Source: a virus. From it: a DNA stretch of 38,327 nucleotides. Shown here one piece after another: positions 7,710 through 15,889 of the stretch. Position numbers and translations under genes: made by a program. Location of the stretch: positions 1 to 38,327 of IMG/VR virus record IMGVR_UViG_3300037460_000245; one strand, written 5' to 3'. Within the stretch, counting starts at the first letter, position 1; each line of letters opens with the position of its first letter. The notes beneath the pieces were generated by a model that had not been told where the DNA came from, searched no databases, and worked only from the letters and a program-made list of their open reading frames with translations.

Positions 7710-8149
7710 GCTTCTGGTAAAACCAAGTGAGCTGGGGAATTAAGAATAAGAGGTATTAATTCGCTGTATTTTTCCGAATCACAAGCAACTGCAAGGATTA
7801 GAATCAACAAGTCGGTCTCACTCATCTTGCGCCCTGACTCTTCAATTACTATCCTTTCACCGATTGTGAAGTCGTCAGATAATTTATAATTAGTGCCATT
7901 AATCACTATGCGTTTTTTAGGCGCTGAAAGTTCGTAGTTTGGAATGTCTCCATACAATTGCTCGGCTAAAAAATTGGGGTTTTTAACTACTAAATCGGAG
8001 GACTTCTTGCGAGAATAACCCAACACGATCGAAAAATAATCAATAAGATTAAAACTTTTTAGCTCCTGAAGCTTCAAAAAGCTTGCGGTTGTAACTTCTT
8101 TAATGGTTGGAACTGGTACTTTGTCGCAGTTAATTTGGAGGTAGATCAT
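7598..8149 (-). CDS. Putative tail-assembly-chaperone-like protein (zero-frame product)
   Basis: Read without frameshift the protein is 183 residues. The first 150 residues look natural: helical, with INGTNYKLSDDFTIGERIVIEE and SETDLLILILAVAC. After PEAFF the zero frame turns into a basic, low-quality tail (LLRNLSHGKQRGANFIRRFRRIM), while the -1 frame gives a natural-looking sequence. So the functional protein is either about 150 residues plus a short tail, or the 244-residue fusion. The gene starts by overlapping its upstream neighbour (ATG at 8149). The chaperone assignment rests on the frameshift pattern; it is far from the tape-measure gene, which is unusual. Confidence 0.5.
   Translation of the reverse strand: MIYLQINCDKVPVPTIKEVTTASFLKLQELKSFNLIDYFSIVLGYSRKKSSDLVVKNPNFLAEQLYGDIPNYELSAPKKRIVINGTNYKLSDDFTIGERIVIEESGRKMSETDLLILILAVACDSEKYSELIPLILNSPAHLVLPEAFFLLRNLSHGKQRGANFIRRFRRIMIQIKSLRNRLA
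7696..7714 (-). promoter_or_regulatory. Candidate -1 slippery site: T9 run inside a 5-bp inverted repeat
   Basis: On the coding strand nine T residues (7709-7701) follow GAAGC and precede GCTTC, so the run is flanked by a perfect 5-bp inverted repeat. Zero-frame codons GCT TTT TTT TTG allow tandem slippage by one base back into TTT GCT TCG, which opens the downstream frame. T TTT TTT is a recognised slippery heptamer type. Confidence 0.5.
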
Positions 8150-8601
8150 CTTTTAACCCCCTTCATTTTCTCATAAGCTTCGGCAACTGTTTCCGCCTGA
8201 ACTTGTTTGAATTTCTCTTGAAAAATATCTAATCGAAATCGACGATCTTTCAATTTCACCGCTAACGAAACACGAATTTCAGCAAGAAAAACGGGTCCGA
8301 ATGTTTGGAGAGCATTCTCAGCACACCAAGTATTCCAGCGCATTACTAGAAAATCAATAAGCTCTTTAGTTTCGAGCGTCCAATCCTTTGTGGATTTATC
8401 GAATTCACAAGTCGCATTAAATTCGTTTGTGAAAACTTTTAATTTCTGGTCTAATTTCTTACGATTTTGCAACGTGTTCCCATCGTCGGAACTCATTTTT
8501 TTATTAATGAGCTCTACATGTTTCCTTACTTCTTCAGGTGAAGCGTCTGTTAGACTTGCAATGTATTTTTCTTGGTCTTCTGTTAATTTAATCTTTGCCA
8601 T
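8146..8601 (-). CDS. Hypothetical helical protein
   Basis: A 151-residue, charged, mostly helical protein (starts MAKIKLTEDQEKYIASLTDA). The middle has WTLETKELIDFLVMRWNTWC and the C terminus a long helix (DIFQEKFKQVQAETVAEAYEKM). No recognised domain. Its stop overlaps the ATG of the following frameshift gene by 4 nt and its start overlaps the upstream gene by 14 nt, so it belongs to this operon. It may work with the putative tail chaperone downstream. Confidence 0.5.
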   Translation of the reverse strand: MAKIKLTEDQEKYIASLTDASPEEVRKHVELINKKMSSDDGNTLQNRKKLDQKLKVFTNEFNATCEFDKSTKDWTLETKELIDFLVMRWNTWCAENALQTFGPVFLAEIRVSLAVKLKDRRFRLDIFQEKFKQVQAETVAEAYEKMKGVKR

Positions 8602-8812
8602 GATACTTGATGTTTATGTCCTCAAAAGAACAGTTTAATATTTCTTTTATTTTCATTCTTGCGTCGTGAGCTTGCATTTTCTTCAAGCATCGACCTATTA
8701 AGTCTTTACCGTATTGGATTTTTTCAGTACCAAACACCTTGGCCAATTGGTCTACTTGTTTGTAAGTAGGCTTTATGTTTGATACTTTGAAATATGTTAC
8801 GTATGTGTTCAT
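8588..8812 (-). CDS. Hypothetical small protein
   Basis: A 74-residue protein (MNTYVTYFKVSNIKPTYKQV) with a helical middle and ILNCSFEDINIKYHGKD at the end. No family recognised. It overlaps the next gene by 14 nt and is separated by 11 nt from the membrane protein upstream, consistent with an operon that runs from the primase to the tail region. Confidence 0.5.
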   Translation of the reverse strand: MNTYVTYFKVSNIKPTYKQVDQLAKVFGTEKIQYGKDLIGRCLKKMQAHDARMKIKEILNCSFEDINIKYHGKD

Positions 8813-8823
8813 GTTTAAAAAAG

Positions 8824-9090
8824 CTATTTAGTGCTATTAACTTTGGTTATATAAACTTTCTCATCAACGTTATAAACGCGAACTTCTATAAAATACCAAA
8901 CAGAATCAACTATAATTCCATCGCATTTGCCTATGTGATTAGACGATTTGTAAATAATTTCATACTCGCTATTGAATACAATTTCTTTAGTCTTAAATCT
9001 ACTGTAAGTAGCGTTAAATGTTAAAACAAATAGAAACACAATCGCCGATAAATACACTACGTCGCTAAATACTTTTTTTATTTTCTTCAT
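8824..9090 (-). CDS. Small membrane-anchored protein
   Basis: An 88-residue protein. A basic start (MKKIKKVFSD) is followed by one hydrophobic segment (VVYLSAIVFLFVLTFNA), consistent with a signal anchor or uncleaved signal. The rest, about 60 residues, is beta-rich with one Cys (HIGKCDGIIV) and would lie outside the cytoplasmic membrane. It sits 5 nt after the primase-helicase stop. Possible roles are superinfection exclusion or lysis timing, but nothing in the sequence decides this. Confidence 0.5.
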   Translation of the reverse strand: MKKIKKVFSDVVYLSAIVFLFVLTFNATYSRFKTKEIVFNSEYEIIYKSSNHIGKCDGIIVDSVWYFIEVRVYNVDEKVYITKVNSTK

Positions 9091-9095
9091 AATAA

Positions 9096-11342
9096 TTATT
9101 TTTTCTCAATTACTCCCGTTGCATCAAAATCAATACCCCAGCCTCTTTGGCTTCCTTGGCGCTTTCTTAAGAAGCCTAGTCTCGTTAAAGTCTTGCCGAG
9201 CTGTACGCTATTCCAAGATATTTTTATCCCTCCTGAGACCTCCTGAACGGCCTTTAATATTTCGGATGAACTCATAAACCTGTCATGGCTCATTTCAAAA
9301 TATTTCTTAATCATTCCCTCTTCAATGTCTTCGATTCTGTATTCCTCGTTGCGCTCGTTCCTTGTGCTTTTTTCCGTATCAGAAAGTTCGTATTCGAACG
9401 ATTCGTCAATAAATAATGCATAGACTTGCTGCCATATTTTTTGAGTATCACAGGCCTTAATATAGCCTTTCCAATCAATTGATTCAATTTTAAAAGGCAA
9501 CCATCGTGTATTTTTATCATTCAACAAAAATTCGGTATGATTAGTTGAGCCAAAAAAACTGCAACGTCTCGGAAAATACGACTTTGATTCGGCATAAGGT
9601 AATCGGTCAGTTACTCCACGAGTGGAAATTGTTGCCTTAAGTTTTGCTGAACCGTGACGATTTAGCCCGTCCAACTCTTCCAAATTATAAATAAAATTTT
9701 CACACAATGCTAAACGACTGTCTTTATTGTCCCTTAAAATTTCGTCAGAATAATACAAATGTTTGAATGGGTTTAGCCACATAAAAAAACGAGACTTGCC
9801 AATCTCTTCGGCTTCACTTGAAAATACTAATACTATACGATTATAATAGTCTGGCTCCAATGCGCATTTTATCGTCCTTACTAGTGCTTTTTTTAGCATC
9901 TCAACAAAATACTCGTCGTCGTCGGTCTTTAAGAATGCGCAAAGTTTTGCAATGTGATCAACTCCGTCCCACTTTTCTATTTTTTCAAAGTACTCAATGA
10001 ATGGGTCGTATCTCGAAACAAAATCAGACTTTAACAAACTCTTAATTCCCTGTAATGAGTATTTTATTTTTGGTTCATCGTGCTGAAGATGTCTGAAAAC
10101 TTCATGCTCGTTTAAATCGACCCAATCTCCTTGTCCTACATTTCGCATTTCGGCAATTCGTCGAACTATATCAATTCTAAATTCGTATTTCTTAGCCAAG
10201 TAATATTCAACCTTTGCAACCTCTGGCCAATTCTCATAATCCTCCAATTCTTTTTGGGATGCTTGCGATTCTTGGACATAGGATTTTACTTCTGTTACGG
10301 GAATATCTAGTTTTTTCGCGACCTCGTTCATTTCCATTGGGGACATTAACCGACCGTCTTTTAACTTCGTTTTTACCGTCTTGTCGATTTGTGTTTTCTG
10401 GCTTTTTGAGAGTTTTTTTTTATCCTTGGATTTGTACCCTTGGGAATAAAGCTCTTTCGAACATGCTTTGAAATCTCCGTTGAATTGGAGCAGTCCGAGT
10501 ATTCGGTAAGGGCCGAATCCAGCCGAAGTTTTATCCGATGGAATTTCAAAGGGGTGAGCGTTACTTGAAAAGACATTTAAAACGCCAGGAGCTACCTGCC
10601 CGAACGTGGCAGAAATTCCGTTTTTAATATTTTTATTAGGCCTAACTAAATGTTTTTTATTCGTCCCTTGCTTCCATCCATGAGAAAGTAAGCAATCTAA
10701 TGCTTTTTGTGCTGCTTCTGGTGAATTGTTAAATATATCGCCTGGTCTTTCGCCTTGTCCATCGCCTCTGATTGGGTCAGCTTCGGTAATTTCGACGTGA
10801 TATTCATTCAATGCCATTGCTGCGGTCAATAACAAATCGCGCTCGTCTACTGTTATAGTTGGGATGTTGTTAAAATCTCCCTGAATAAGTTCATAACCTT
10901 GAGAAGGAGCGCAAACGATATACCCTCCGTCGCCACGGGTTTCGATTAATGCCTCTGGCTTTTTCTTATCATTTAATCGACGAGCAAGTTTTTTATTGTT
11001 CCCAATTTTCTTGCATTTATAAACTAAATGGTAACCACCTGACGGGGTGCTTTCAAGCACACAAGAATTAAGCAACTCGGAAACTCCCTCAATAGCTCCG
11101 AATTCTGAGAGCACAGTTTCAGCATCTCCAAAATGATTGTCAAAATCAATAGCCTCAACCCCTCCTGAGGCATACCCGCAGACAAGACCTATGCTTGATT
11201 TACTTATAAAATGCTCGAATAGTTCAGACTCTTTTATCCGCTCTTTAGGGTTCCAGCTTTTAAGTTTTGGGTGTTTCGCTCCCTCAACAACAGGAATTAC
11301 ATGCAAGCCGGAACTATAATAATTCTCGGCTGTTTTTAGCAT
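9096..11342 (-). CDS. Replicative primase-helicase: Prim-Pol domain fused to VirE-type ATPase
   Basis: A 748-residue protein. The N-terminal bifunctional primase/polymerase domain (about 1-180) shows AIDFDNH (66-70 carries the DxD metal-binding pair), SGGYHLVYK (His105) and IETRGDGGYIVCAPS. The C-terminal half (about 455-690) is a VirE-like ATPase with WDGVDHI, a P-loop ending GKS at 515-517 and Walker B NLEELD at 553-558. The P-loop reads SSEAEEIGKS and lacks the usual first glycine. It would synthesise primers and unwind DNA at the phage fork. The next gene in the leftward order is the small membrane protein, and a 111-residue gene overlaps its start by 7 nt. Confidence 0.85.
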   Translation of the reverse strand: MLKTAENYYSSGLHVIPVVEGAKHPKLKSWNPKERIKESELFEHFISKSSIGLVCGYASGGVEAIDFDNHFGDAETVLSEFGAIEGVSELLNSCVLESTPSGGYHLVYKCKKIGNNKKLARRLNDKKKPEALIETRGDGGYIVCAPSQGYELIQGDFNNIPTITVDERDLLLTAAMALNEYHVEITEADPIRGDGQGERPGDIFNNSPEAAQKALDCLLSHGWKQGTNKKHLVRPNKNIKNGISATFGQVAPGVLNVFSSNAHPFEIPSDKTSAGFGPYRILGLLQFNGDFKACSKELYSQGYKSKDKKKLSKSQKTQIDKTVKTKLKDGRLMSPMEMNEVAKKLDIPVTEVKSYVQESQASQKELEDYENWPEVAKVEYYLAKKYEFRIDIVRRIAEMRNVGQGDWVDLNEHEVFRHLQHDEPKIKYSLQGIKSLLKSDFVSRYDPFIEYFEKIEKWDGVDHIAKLCAFLKTDDDEYFVEMLKKALVRTIKCALEPDYYNRIVLVFSSEAEEIGKSRFFMWLNPFKHLYYSDEILRDNKDSRLALCENFIYNLEELDGLNRHGSAKLKATISTRGVTDRLPYAESKSYFPRRCSFFGSTNHTEFLLNDKNTRWLPFKIESIDWKGYIKACDTQKIWQQVYALFIDESFEYELSDTEKSTRNERNEEYRIEDIEEGMIKKYFEMSHDRFMSSSEILKAVQEVSGGIKISWNSVQLGKTLTRLGFLRKRQGSQRGWGIDFDATGVIEKK

Positions 11343-11671
11343 AAGTCCTTAATTTTGTCGTCAATTAATTTGCAGAAAAAAACACGGTCCTTAATATGCT
11401 TGTAAGACCGAAGCTTACCAGACATTAAGTAAGAAAAAACGGTTTTGTTCACATTCAAAGTGTCAAGCAATTCAACTGCAAGCACTCCGAACATCTTCAT
11501 TTTGCGATTGGCTTCAATGCACAATTCGTTTGCGTAGTCTTGCTTAAGATAATTTAATAATTTATCTTTTGGCATGTTGACAAAATGCGTCTTTGAATAT
11601 TGAAGATTAAAGATTTGCTCGTCTGATTTTTCAATATGAGCAATGAATTTTGCTACTTGTATAGATTTCAT
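11336..11671 (-). CDS. Hypothetical protein, possible HTH
   Basis: A 111-residue basic protein (MKSIQVAKFIAHIEKSDEQI). Residues about 72-95 (LNVNKTVFSYLMSGKLRSYK) resemble the recognition part of a Cro/C1-type HTH, but the match is weak. It overlaps the primase-helicase start, so it is co-transcribed with it and may be a replication accessory or regulator. A promoter candidate lies just upstream at 11695-11725, and its leader shares the 13-mer AACTGATATTATG with the gene starting at 15643. Confidence 0.45.
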   Translation of the reverse strand: MKSIQVAKFIAHIEKSDEQIFNLQYSKTHFVNMPKDKLLNYLKQDYANELCIEANRKMKMFGVLAVELLDTLNVNKTVFSYLMSGKLRSYKHIKDRVFFCKLIDDKIKDLC

Positions 11672-11694
11672 AATATCAGTTTTGTTTAATGGCG

Positions 11695-11725
11695 TAAAGT
11701 TAACGTAATTTTATTAACGCGCAAA
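11695..11725 (-). promoter_or_regulatory. Candidate Bacteroidota-type promoter
   Basis: On the minus strand TTTG (11725-11722) is followed after exactly 19 nt by TAACTTTA (11702-11695), one mismatch from the TAnnTTTG -7 box. It lies at the end of the helicase gene and would drive the 111-residue gene and the primase-helicase. Confidence 0.5.
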
Positions 11726-13252
11726 TGATTTTACTTGAAGTTTTACCCATTTTACAGAATATCCCTTGTGCTTTGCGTATGTTTTCAATCCCTCCTCTTT
11801 TTCATTTGCGTAAATAGTGCGCCAAATCCAATTCGACTTGTAGCCTTTTTGCTGGGCAAATACTTCTAGTTCCTTATGCGACATTTCTTTGCTGTTTATA
11901 GTCCGCGCATTCTGCCCCTCAGTCTTTGCAGCAACTAATTCAATAAATTCAGCTTCTTTTTTTTCTGGATATTCGTACCCGCAAAATTCACATATAACTG
12001 AGGCGACGAATATCAAACTATCACACGTAGGACAGTTTTTATATGGGGTGTTGCCAGTGGAGATTCGTTCATCATGATTCAAAGCCCATTGTCTATTGGC
12101 TTGGTAGTGTCCTAGCCTATCCGCATTACCTCCAAAATCTAATAAAACAAATTGCTCTTTACTTGTATAAATACGGGAGCCGCGCCCGACCATTTGCAAC
12201 CATTTATTTAGTGAGGTGGTTGCAAGTAGTATTGCAACACACATTATTGGCTTATGGTCGAATCCTTCGACGGCAATTCCTGCATTAATTAAGACAGGGA
12301 ACTCGCCTCGCTTCCATTCGTTAATTACATCCTCACGATTTCCGGAATGTTTTGAGAATCCGCTAACGTAAGCGTCGAACTCCTTGGTTTTTCTTCGATA
12401 TTTAGTCCAACTGGCAGGGTCGTCCTCCTCTGAATTCTTTGGGAGGTTCGGCTTTGCTGGCTGGCTTGTAATGAATTTCGCTTTTATTCCTGCCTTGTCT
12501 AGCTCTTCAGCCGTTTTAATACAATGCTGTATGTTAATACAAAACACGATAGTACAAAGCCCATTCGCGTACTTAACCCAATTGTCAACAATACCAGCGT
12601 AACATTTAGTAGTATTGAATTTGTCAAACATGGCCTCGTTTTGGTATTCTCCATAACTGTCCTTTTTTACTCCAGTCATTTCAACAGGCAATCCGACATA
12701 ATAATCTGGCACCAATTTTTTACGCTGGATTAGTTCTTTAACTTGCAATCCTTCAATTAATGCGTCGTACTCACTTGATAACTGAGGCATTTTTCCAGAG
12801 CGTAGGGGCGTTGCTGTGACCCCTATCTTGTATTTACCTTGCTCATAGTCTTTGAGCCAATTAAAATCGCTCCTATGGCATTCGTCAATTATTATCAAAT
12901 CTTGTTTATCCCACCACTTGCGCCAAGAAATCTTGTCCAATCGGTTTTTTAAAGTACCAGTCATTGCAATGGAAACCGAAACGTCATGCACATGCTTTGT
13001 TTTTGCTGTTATTAGCTGTGGATTGATTCCGAATTCCTGCATAGTTCCACCAGCTTGACTAAGTAATTCAATGCGATGTGAGATAATCGTGACCCTTTTA
13101 AATCGCTTTGCAGCCATTGAGGCTATATGAGTAAACACGACGGTCTTTCCTGCGCCTGTGGGCTTCTGTAAGCATACGCGCTTAATCCCGTTTGCAAATA
13201 CTTCATGTACTTGAGCAACGGCTTTTTGTTGGTAGTCGTACAATTCGTACAT
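11714..13252 (-). CDS. SF2 DNA/RNA helicase, DEAD/DEAH superfamily, with zinc ribbon
   Basis: A 512-residue helicase. It has Walker A PTGAGKTVVF (31-40), a DECH box (123-126), the motif III segment GVTATPLR and motif VI QMVGRGSR (about residue 356). After the two RecA-like domains comes a CPTC...CEFC zinc ribbon at about 407-424 and a helical tail. Such phage SF2 enzymes act in replication restart or recombination. It sits in the operon with SSB, exonuclease and primase. No nuclease domain is visible, so it is not a complete restriction subunit. Confidence 0.85.
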   Translation of the reverse strand: MYELYDYQQKAVAQVHEVFANGIKRVCLQKPTGAGKTVVFTHIASMAAKRFKRVTIISHRIELLSQAGGTMQEFGINPQLITAKTKHVHDVSVSIAMTGTLKNRLDKISWRKWWDKQDLIIIDECHRSDFNWLKDYEQGKYKIGVTATPLRSGKMPQLSSEYDALIEGLQVKELIQRKKLVPDYYVGLPVEMTGVKKDSYGEYQNEAMFDKFNTTKCYAGIVDNWVKYANGLCTIVFCINIQHCIKTAEELDKAGIKAKFITSQPAKPNLPKNSEEDDPASWTKYRRKTKEFDAYVSGFSKHSGNREDVINEWKRGEFPVLINAGIAVEGFDHKPIMCVAILLATTSLNKWLQMVGRGSRIYTSKEQFVLLDFGGNADRLGHYQANRQWALNHDERISTGNTPYKNCPTCDSLIFVASVICEFCGYEYPEKKEAEFIELVAAKTEGQNARTINSKEMSHKELEVFAQQKGYKSNWIWRTIYANEKEEGLKTYAKHKGYSVKWVKLQVKSFAR

Positions 13253-13255
13253 AAC

Positions 13256-13507
13256 CTAATTAATAAACTCCTTAAATGCAAGGAAATAAGTATCTCTATA
13301 TTTACGGATAATGTGAAAGACTACATATCCAGACGCTTCGCAAGAATCATCTATGAATAATAAGTTATGAGGGCTTGACTTTCGTTCGTCTAATTTATCA
13401 TACTTAAAAGCAGTTCCTAGCGACGAAAGGATTCGCAATAAAACTCCTTCACTAAGTACTTTAGCTATCTTTTCGGGATTTCTGAGGTTGTATTTCATGA
13501 TGATCAA
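13256..13507 (-). CDS. Hypothetical small protein
   Basis: An 83-residue protein. The start could be either of two Met codons (MIIMKYNLRN); the first overlaps the upstream gene by 47 nt. It contains LLFIDDSCEASGYVVFHIIRKY. No family is recognised. It ends 3 nt before the helicase ATG, so translation is probably coupled. Length and codon use fit the neighbours. Confidence 0.45.
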   Translation of the reverse strand: MIIMKYNLRNPEKIAKVLSEGVLLRILSSLGTAFKYDKLDERKSSPHNLLFIDDSCEASGYVVFHIIRKYRDTYFLAFKEFIN

Positions 13508-13823
13508 TTACATAATTAAGAATACTATCAAAATTTTTATGTTTACCTTCTGGGTTTATCTCGTTATATTCACAATGAATAAACTCTTGAAACGAATCAG
13601 CATCCAATCCTTCTACATCATCATACATATTTAACTTATTCGCTATAAGGCTGCATTTTTTATGCGATTTCCAATGATACAATTCATTATCATGGACGTT
13701 AACCTGATTAGCATAAACCTCTCCTTTTTTAATGATTCCAAAGCAGAAATTACACACATGCTTTTTTCTTGCTTTTGGCTTATTTGTTCTTAGTGTAATC
13801 ATATTATTTTTTATTTCGTTCAC
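13461..13823 (-). CDS. Small zinc-ribbon-like protein
   Basis: A 120-residue protein. KHVCNFCFGIIKKGEVYANQ followed by HDNELYHWKSHKKC gives a CxxC and a later HxxC pair, a likely single zinc site. Small proteins with this fold are common in phage replication regions and may bind nucleic acid. The ATG lies just downstream of a terminator-like hairpin at 13826-13854, so part of transcription may stop before it. Confidence 0.5.
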   Translation of the reverse strand: MNEIKNNMITLRTNKPKARKKHVCNFCFGIIKKGEVYANQVNVHDNELYHWKSHKKCSLIANKLNMYDDVEGLDADSFQEFIHCEYNEINPEGKHKNFDSILNYVIDHHEIQPQKSRKDS

Positions 13824-13825
13824 CC

Positions 13826-13854
13826 AAAAACCCCACTACTCGAAAATAGCGGGG
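13826..13854 (-). terminator. Rho-independent terminator-like hairpin after the SSB-like gene
   Basis: On the minus strand CCCCGCTA (13854-13847) pairs with TAGTGGGG (13838-13831) in an 8-bp stem with one G-U pair and an 8-nt loop, followed by TTTTT (13830-13826). It would reduce read-through from the recombination block (SSB and upstream genes) into the helicase and primase genes. Confidence 0.75.
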
Positions 13855-13865
13855 TGGTGTAAATT

Positions 13866-14213
13866 TTAAAAAGGCAAATCATCAGGAAGTGATCCGTCAT
13901 CAACAGGGTCAGGTTCACTATGTGAGCCTCCACCCCATAAAATCATATTACCTAATATCGGCGTTGCCTTTTTTTGTTCGTCGGTCATTTTGCTGTAAAC
14001 ATCTTTAGGCAAAGATTGCTTAACAATGTGGGTGTCTTTTGAATCGTCTTGTTTGTTTTTAATTTCAAACCCTTGCAAATCCAAATAGATACCTTTCTCT
14101 CCAACGAATAAATGATTGGACTCAACGGCTAATACAATGTATCTCTTGCCGTCTTTTTCTACTACCTTATGCTTCAATTGCCTAAGGTTCACTTTTGCGC
14201 TAATGTTACTCAT
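13866..14213 (-). CDS. Single-stranded DNA-binding protein-like (OB fold, acidic tip)
   Basis: A 115-residue protein. Residues 1-85 form short strands (AKVNLRQLKHKVVEKDGKRYI, IVLAVESNHLF, GIYLDLQGFEIK), compatible with an OB fold. The linker is polar and the C terminus ends DDGSLPDDLPF, the acidic-hydrophobic tip typical of SSB proteins that recruit partner enzymes. It overlaps the exonuclease stop by 8 nt, and a terminator follows. Its place with exonuclease and annealing-protein candidates fits a phage recombination module. The core is shorter than in E. coli SSB. Confidence 0.72.
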   Translation of the reverse strand: MSNISAKVNLRQLKHKVVEKDGKRYIVLAVESNHLFVGEKGIYLDLQGFEIKNKQDDSKDTHIVKQSLPKDVYSKMTDEQKKATPILGNMILWGGGSHSEPDPVDDGSLPDDLPF

Positions 14214-15012
14214 CTTTCTCCGTATTTAATTGTTTCTCATATAACTCATTTATCTCAATAATAGGCCTATTGCTCCAGCCCTCAATTTCGCTCATTAATA
14301 GAACAGATTCAGCAAAATCCAAACGCGCCTCGGCCTGTTCAATCTCTCCAAGGACTTCATTTCTTTGTAGCTCGTGCGGATAAATTACATCGGTGTACGC
14401 ATCATAAACTACATATACAATTTTCTCAGCTTTCGGATGTCCGATAAAATGCCCGATAAATTGCCAGAAATATTCATGATACGAACGTTCCCCGTTTTTC
14501 GCGGTGGTGTACCATATGATTTTTTCGCGTTCCATTTCGATTTTCACACGGTCAACGGGGCATTTTATTTCGCCCGTTAGTACTTCGCTTTCAAAATCTG
14601 GAGAGTCTCCAAATATTTCGCCATATGTGCGAAAGATTATCTCATTCGCTTGAGTACCTGAAATAATGCCCTTGTATTTTTCTTGCGCTAATTCAAAAGC
14701 TCGTGGCTCATGCTCTTTACCCCAACGAAAATTAAATATATCTAATTCCTTTTCAAAAGACTCGCCCGTTCGGCGTTGTCCTTTAATTTGGACGAGGTAT
14801 GCAATGGCTGTTTTGCCGAAATGCTCATTTACTTTTTTCCCAGGAGTCAAGAAAATTTTCATTTTCGAACTGGTAATTCTCTTAAGCCGTTTCTTTTTCC
14901 AGATAATTTCAGCAGCAGAGGCCGCAATTGATTCGTCTAATTTGGTTGGCTGATTGATTCTCTCGGCTTTTTCGATTATGTCGTCGAATACAGTTGGTTT
15001 ACTATTTTGCAT
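14206..15012 (-). CDS. YqaJ/lambda-type exonuclease (PD-(D/E)XK recombinase nuclease)
   Basis: A 268-residue protein. The PD-(D/E)XK core is visible: GKEHEPRA (Glu100), FGDSPDF (Asp136) and LTGEIKCPVD (Glu148-x-Lys150), then YFWQFIGHFIGH as the usual helix with a Gln. This enzyme family resects dsDNA 5' to 3' to give single strands for annealing. It overlaps the candidate annealing protein by 11 nt and SSB by 8 nt, forming a Red-like module. The start MQNSKPTVFDDI is supported by the overlap. Confidence 0.82.
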   Translation of the reverse strand: MQNSKPTVFDDIIEKAERINQPTKLDESIAASAAEIIWKKKRLKRITSSKMKIFLTPGKKVNEHFGKTAIAYLVQIKGQRRTGESFEKELDIFNFRWGKEHEPRAFELAQEKYKGIISGTQANEIIFRTYGEIFGDSPDFESEVLTGEIKCPVDRVKIEMEREKIIWYTTAKNGERSYHEYFWQFIGHFIGHPKAEKIVYVVYDAYTDVIYPHELQRNEVLGEIEQAEARLDFAESVLLMSEIEGWSNRPIIEINELYEKQLNTEKDE

Positions 15013-15643
15013 CTTTCAACCCTTCCATTAATTCTTGTAAACATTGCAATAAACGCTCGTTCTCTTTGAACGTCTTTTTGTTCAACTGGTATACTTTTGA
15101 TATTAAATAACGAGTTTGAGACAGTCCGTTCAGATAAGCGGAAATTTTATCGTTCTCGTAAATTGTGCCGATTAATTCTCCTTTGTCTGTGTAGGCTTTT
15201 TTATCTTTTACGGTTAGCCATTTTTCAGTAACGGAGGCAGGAACCATTAAACCGAGCCATTCGGCGCATGACTTTATAGTGTCGGCGACATTACCTTTAA
15301 ACTTGACCTTGTCTCTCTTTTCTTGGTCTTTTACGTTTTTCCCCTCCTTCTCAACTCCTATAGCTGTATAGTACTGCATTTCAGTAGGAGTGTGTGAAAA
15401 ACGGATACCGAGACGACCAAGAGCATAACGTTCTTGGTCTTTCTCCAATATGAATTCCATATTTTCAGCACCAAGAATATCAAACAATCTTGGTTTAACA
15501 AAATCAATAGGTAAATAAGGGAAAAATAATTGTTTCCCTGGACTTACTTTGTCCGGCTTCCATCGGATATTTTCAAGAATTACTTTTTCATTAGCAAGCT
15601 CTGCCAACATTTCGGGCGTTACACCCGTGATTTTTGCTTCCAT
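15002..15643 (-). CDS. Putative single-strand annealing protein (Rad52/Sak-like?)
   Basis: A 213-residue protein. LGIRFSHTPTEMQYYTAIGV followed by a charged loop and FKGNVADTIKSCAEWLGLMV resembles the region of Rad52-type annealing proteins where a strand pair is followed by a conserved helix (typically DAxKRA). It would coat and anneal single strands made by the adjacent exonuclease. The residues I can see are only a partial match, so the call leans on its place directly before exonuclease and SSB. Its ATG follows the shared leader AACTGATATT. Confidence 0.5.
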   Translation of the reverse strand: MEAKITGVTPEMLAELANEKVILENIRWKPDKVSPGKQLFFPYLPIDFVKPRLFDILGAENMEFILEKDQERYALGRLGIRFSHTPTEMQYYTAIGVEKEGKNVKDQEKRDKVKFKGNVADTIKSCAEWLGLMVPASVTEKWLTVKDKKAYTDKGELIGTIYENDKISAYLNGLSQTRYLISKVYQLNKKTFKENERLLQCLQELMEGLKDAK

Positions 15644-15659
15644 AATATCAGTTATTTAT

Positions 15660-15866
15660 TTATCGCTCTTTCAATAACGCTATTTGTTGTTCAACAGTAT
15701 ATCCGTTTTTGACACCCACCTCTAAATCGTCAGAGAGTTTCTGCTTAGTGATTCCCATTGTTTTAAAGGTCATTTCTACAATTTTTTCATGTTCGAGGTC
15801 ATTCATCCAACCCTCTTTAGGTATTAGTTGGTTAAGTAAATCGTTTATTTCTTTTTCGAATTTCAT
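15660..15866 (-). CDS. Hypothetical small acidic protein
   Basis: A 68-residue helical protein (MKFEKEINDLLNQLIPKEGW) with GITKQKLSDDLEVGVKNGYT, a possible short HTH-like or coiled segment. No family recognised. It lies 16 nt upstream of the annealing-protein gene in the same direction and is probably co-transcribed. Confidence 0.5.
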   Translation of the reverse strand: MKFEKEINDLLNQLIPKEGWMNDLEHEKIVEMTFKTMGITKQKLSDDLEVGVKNGYTVEQQIALLKER

Positions 15867-15889
15867 GGCTTTTACTATTTATTAGACCA

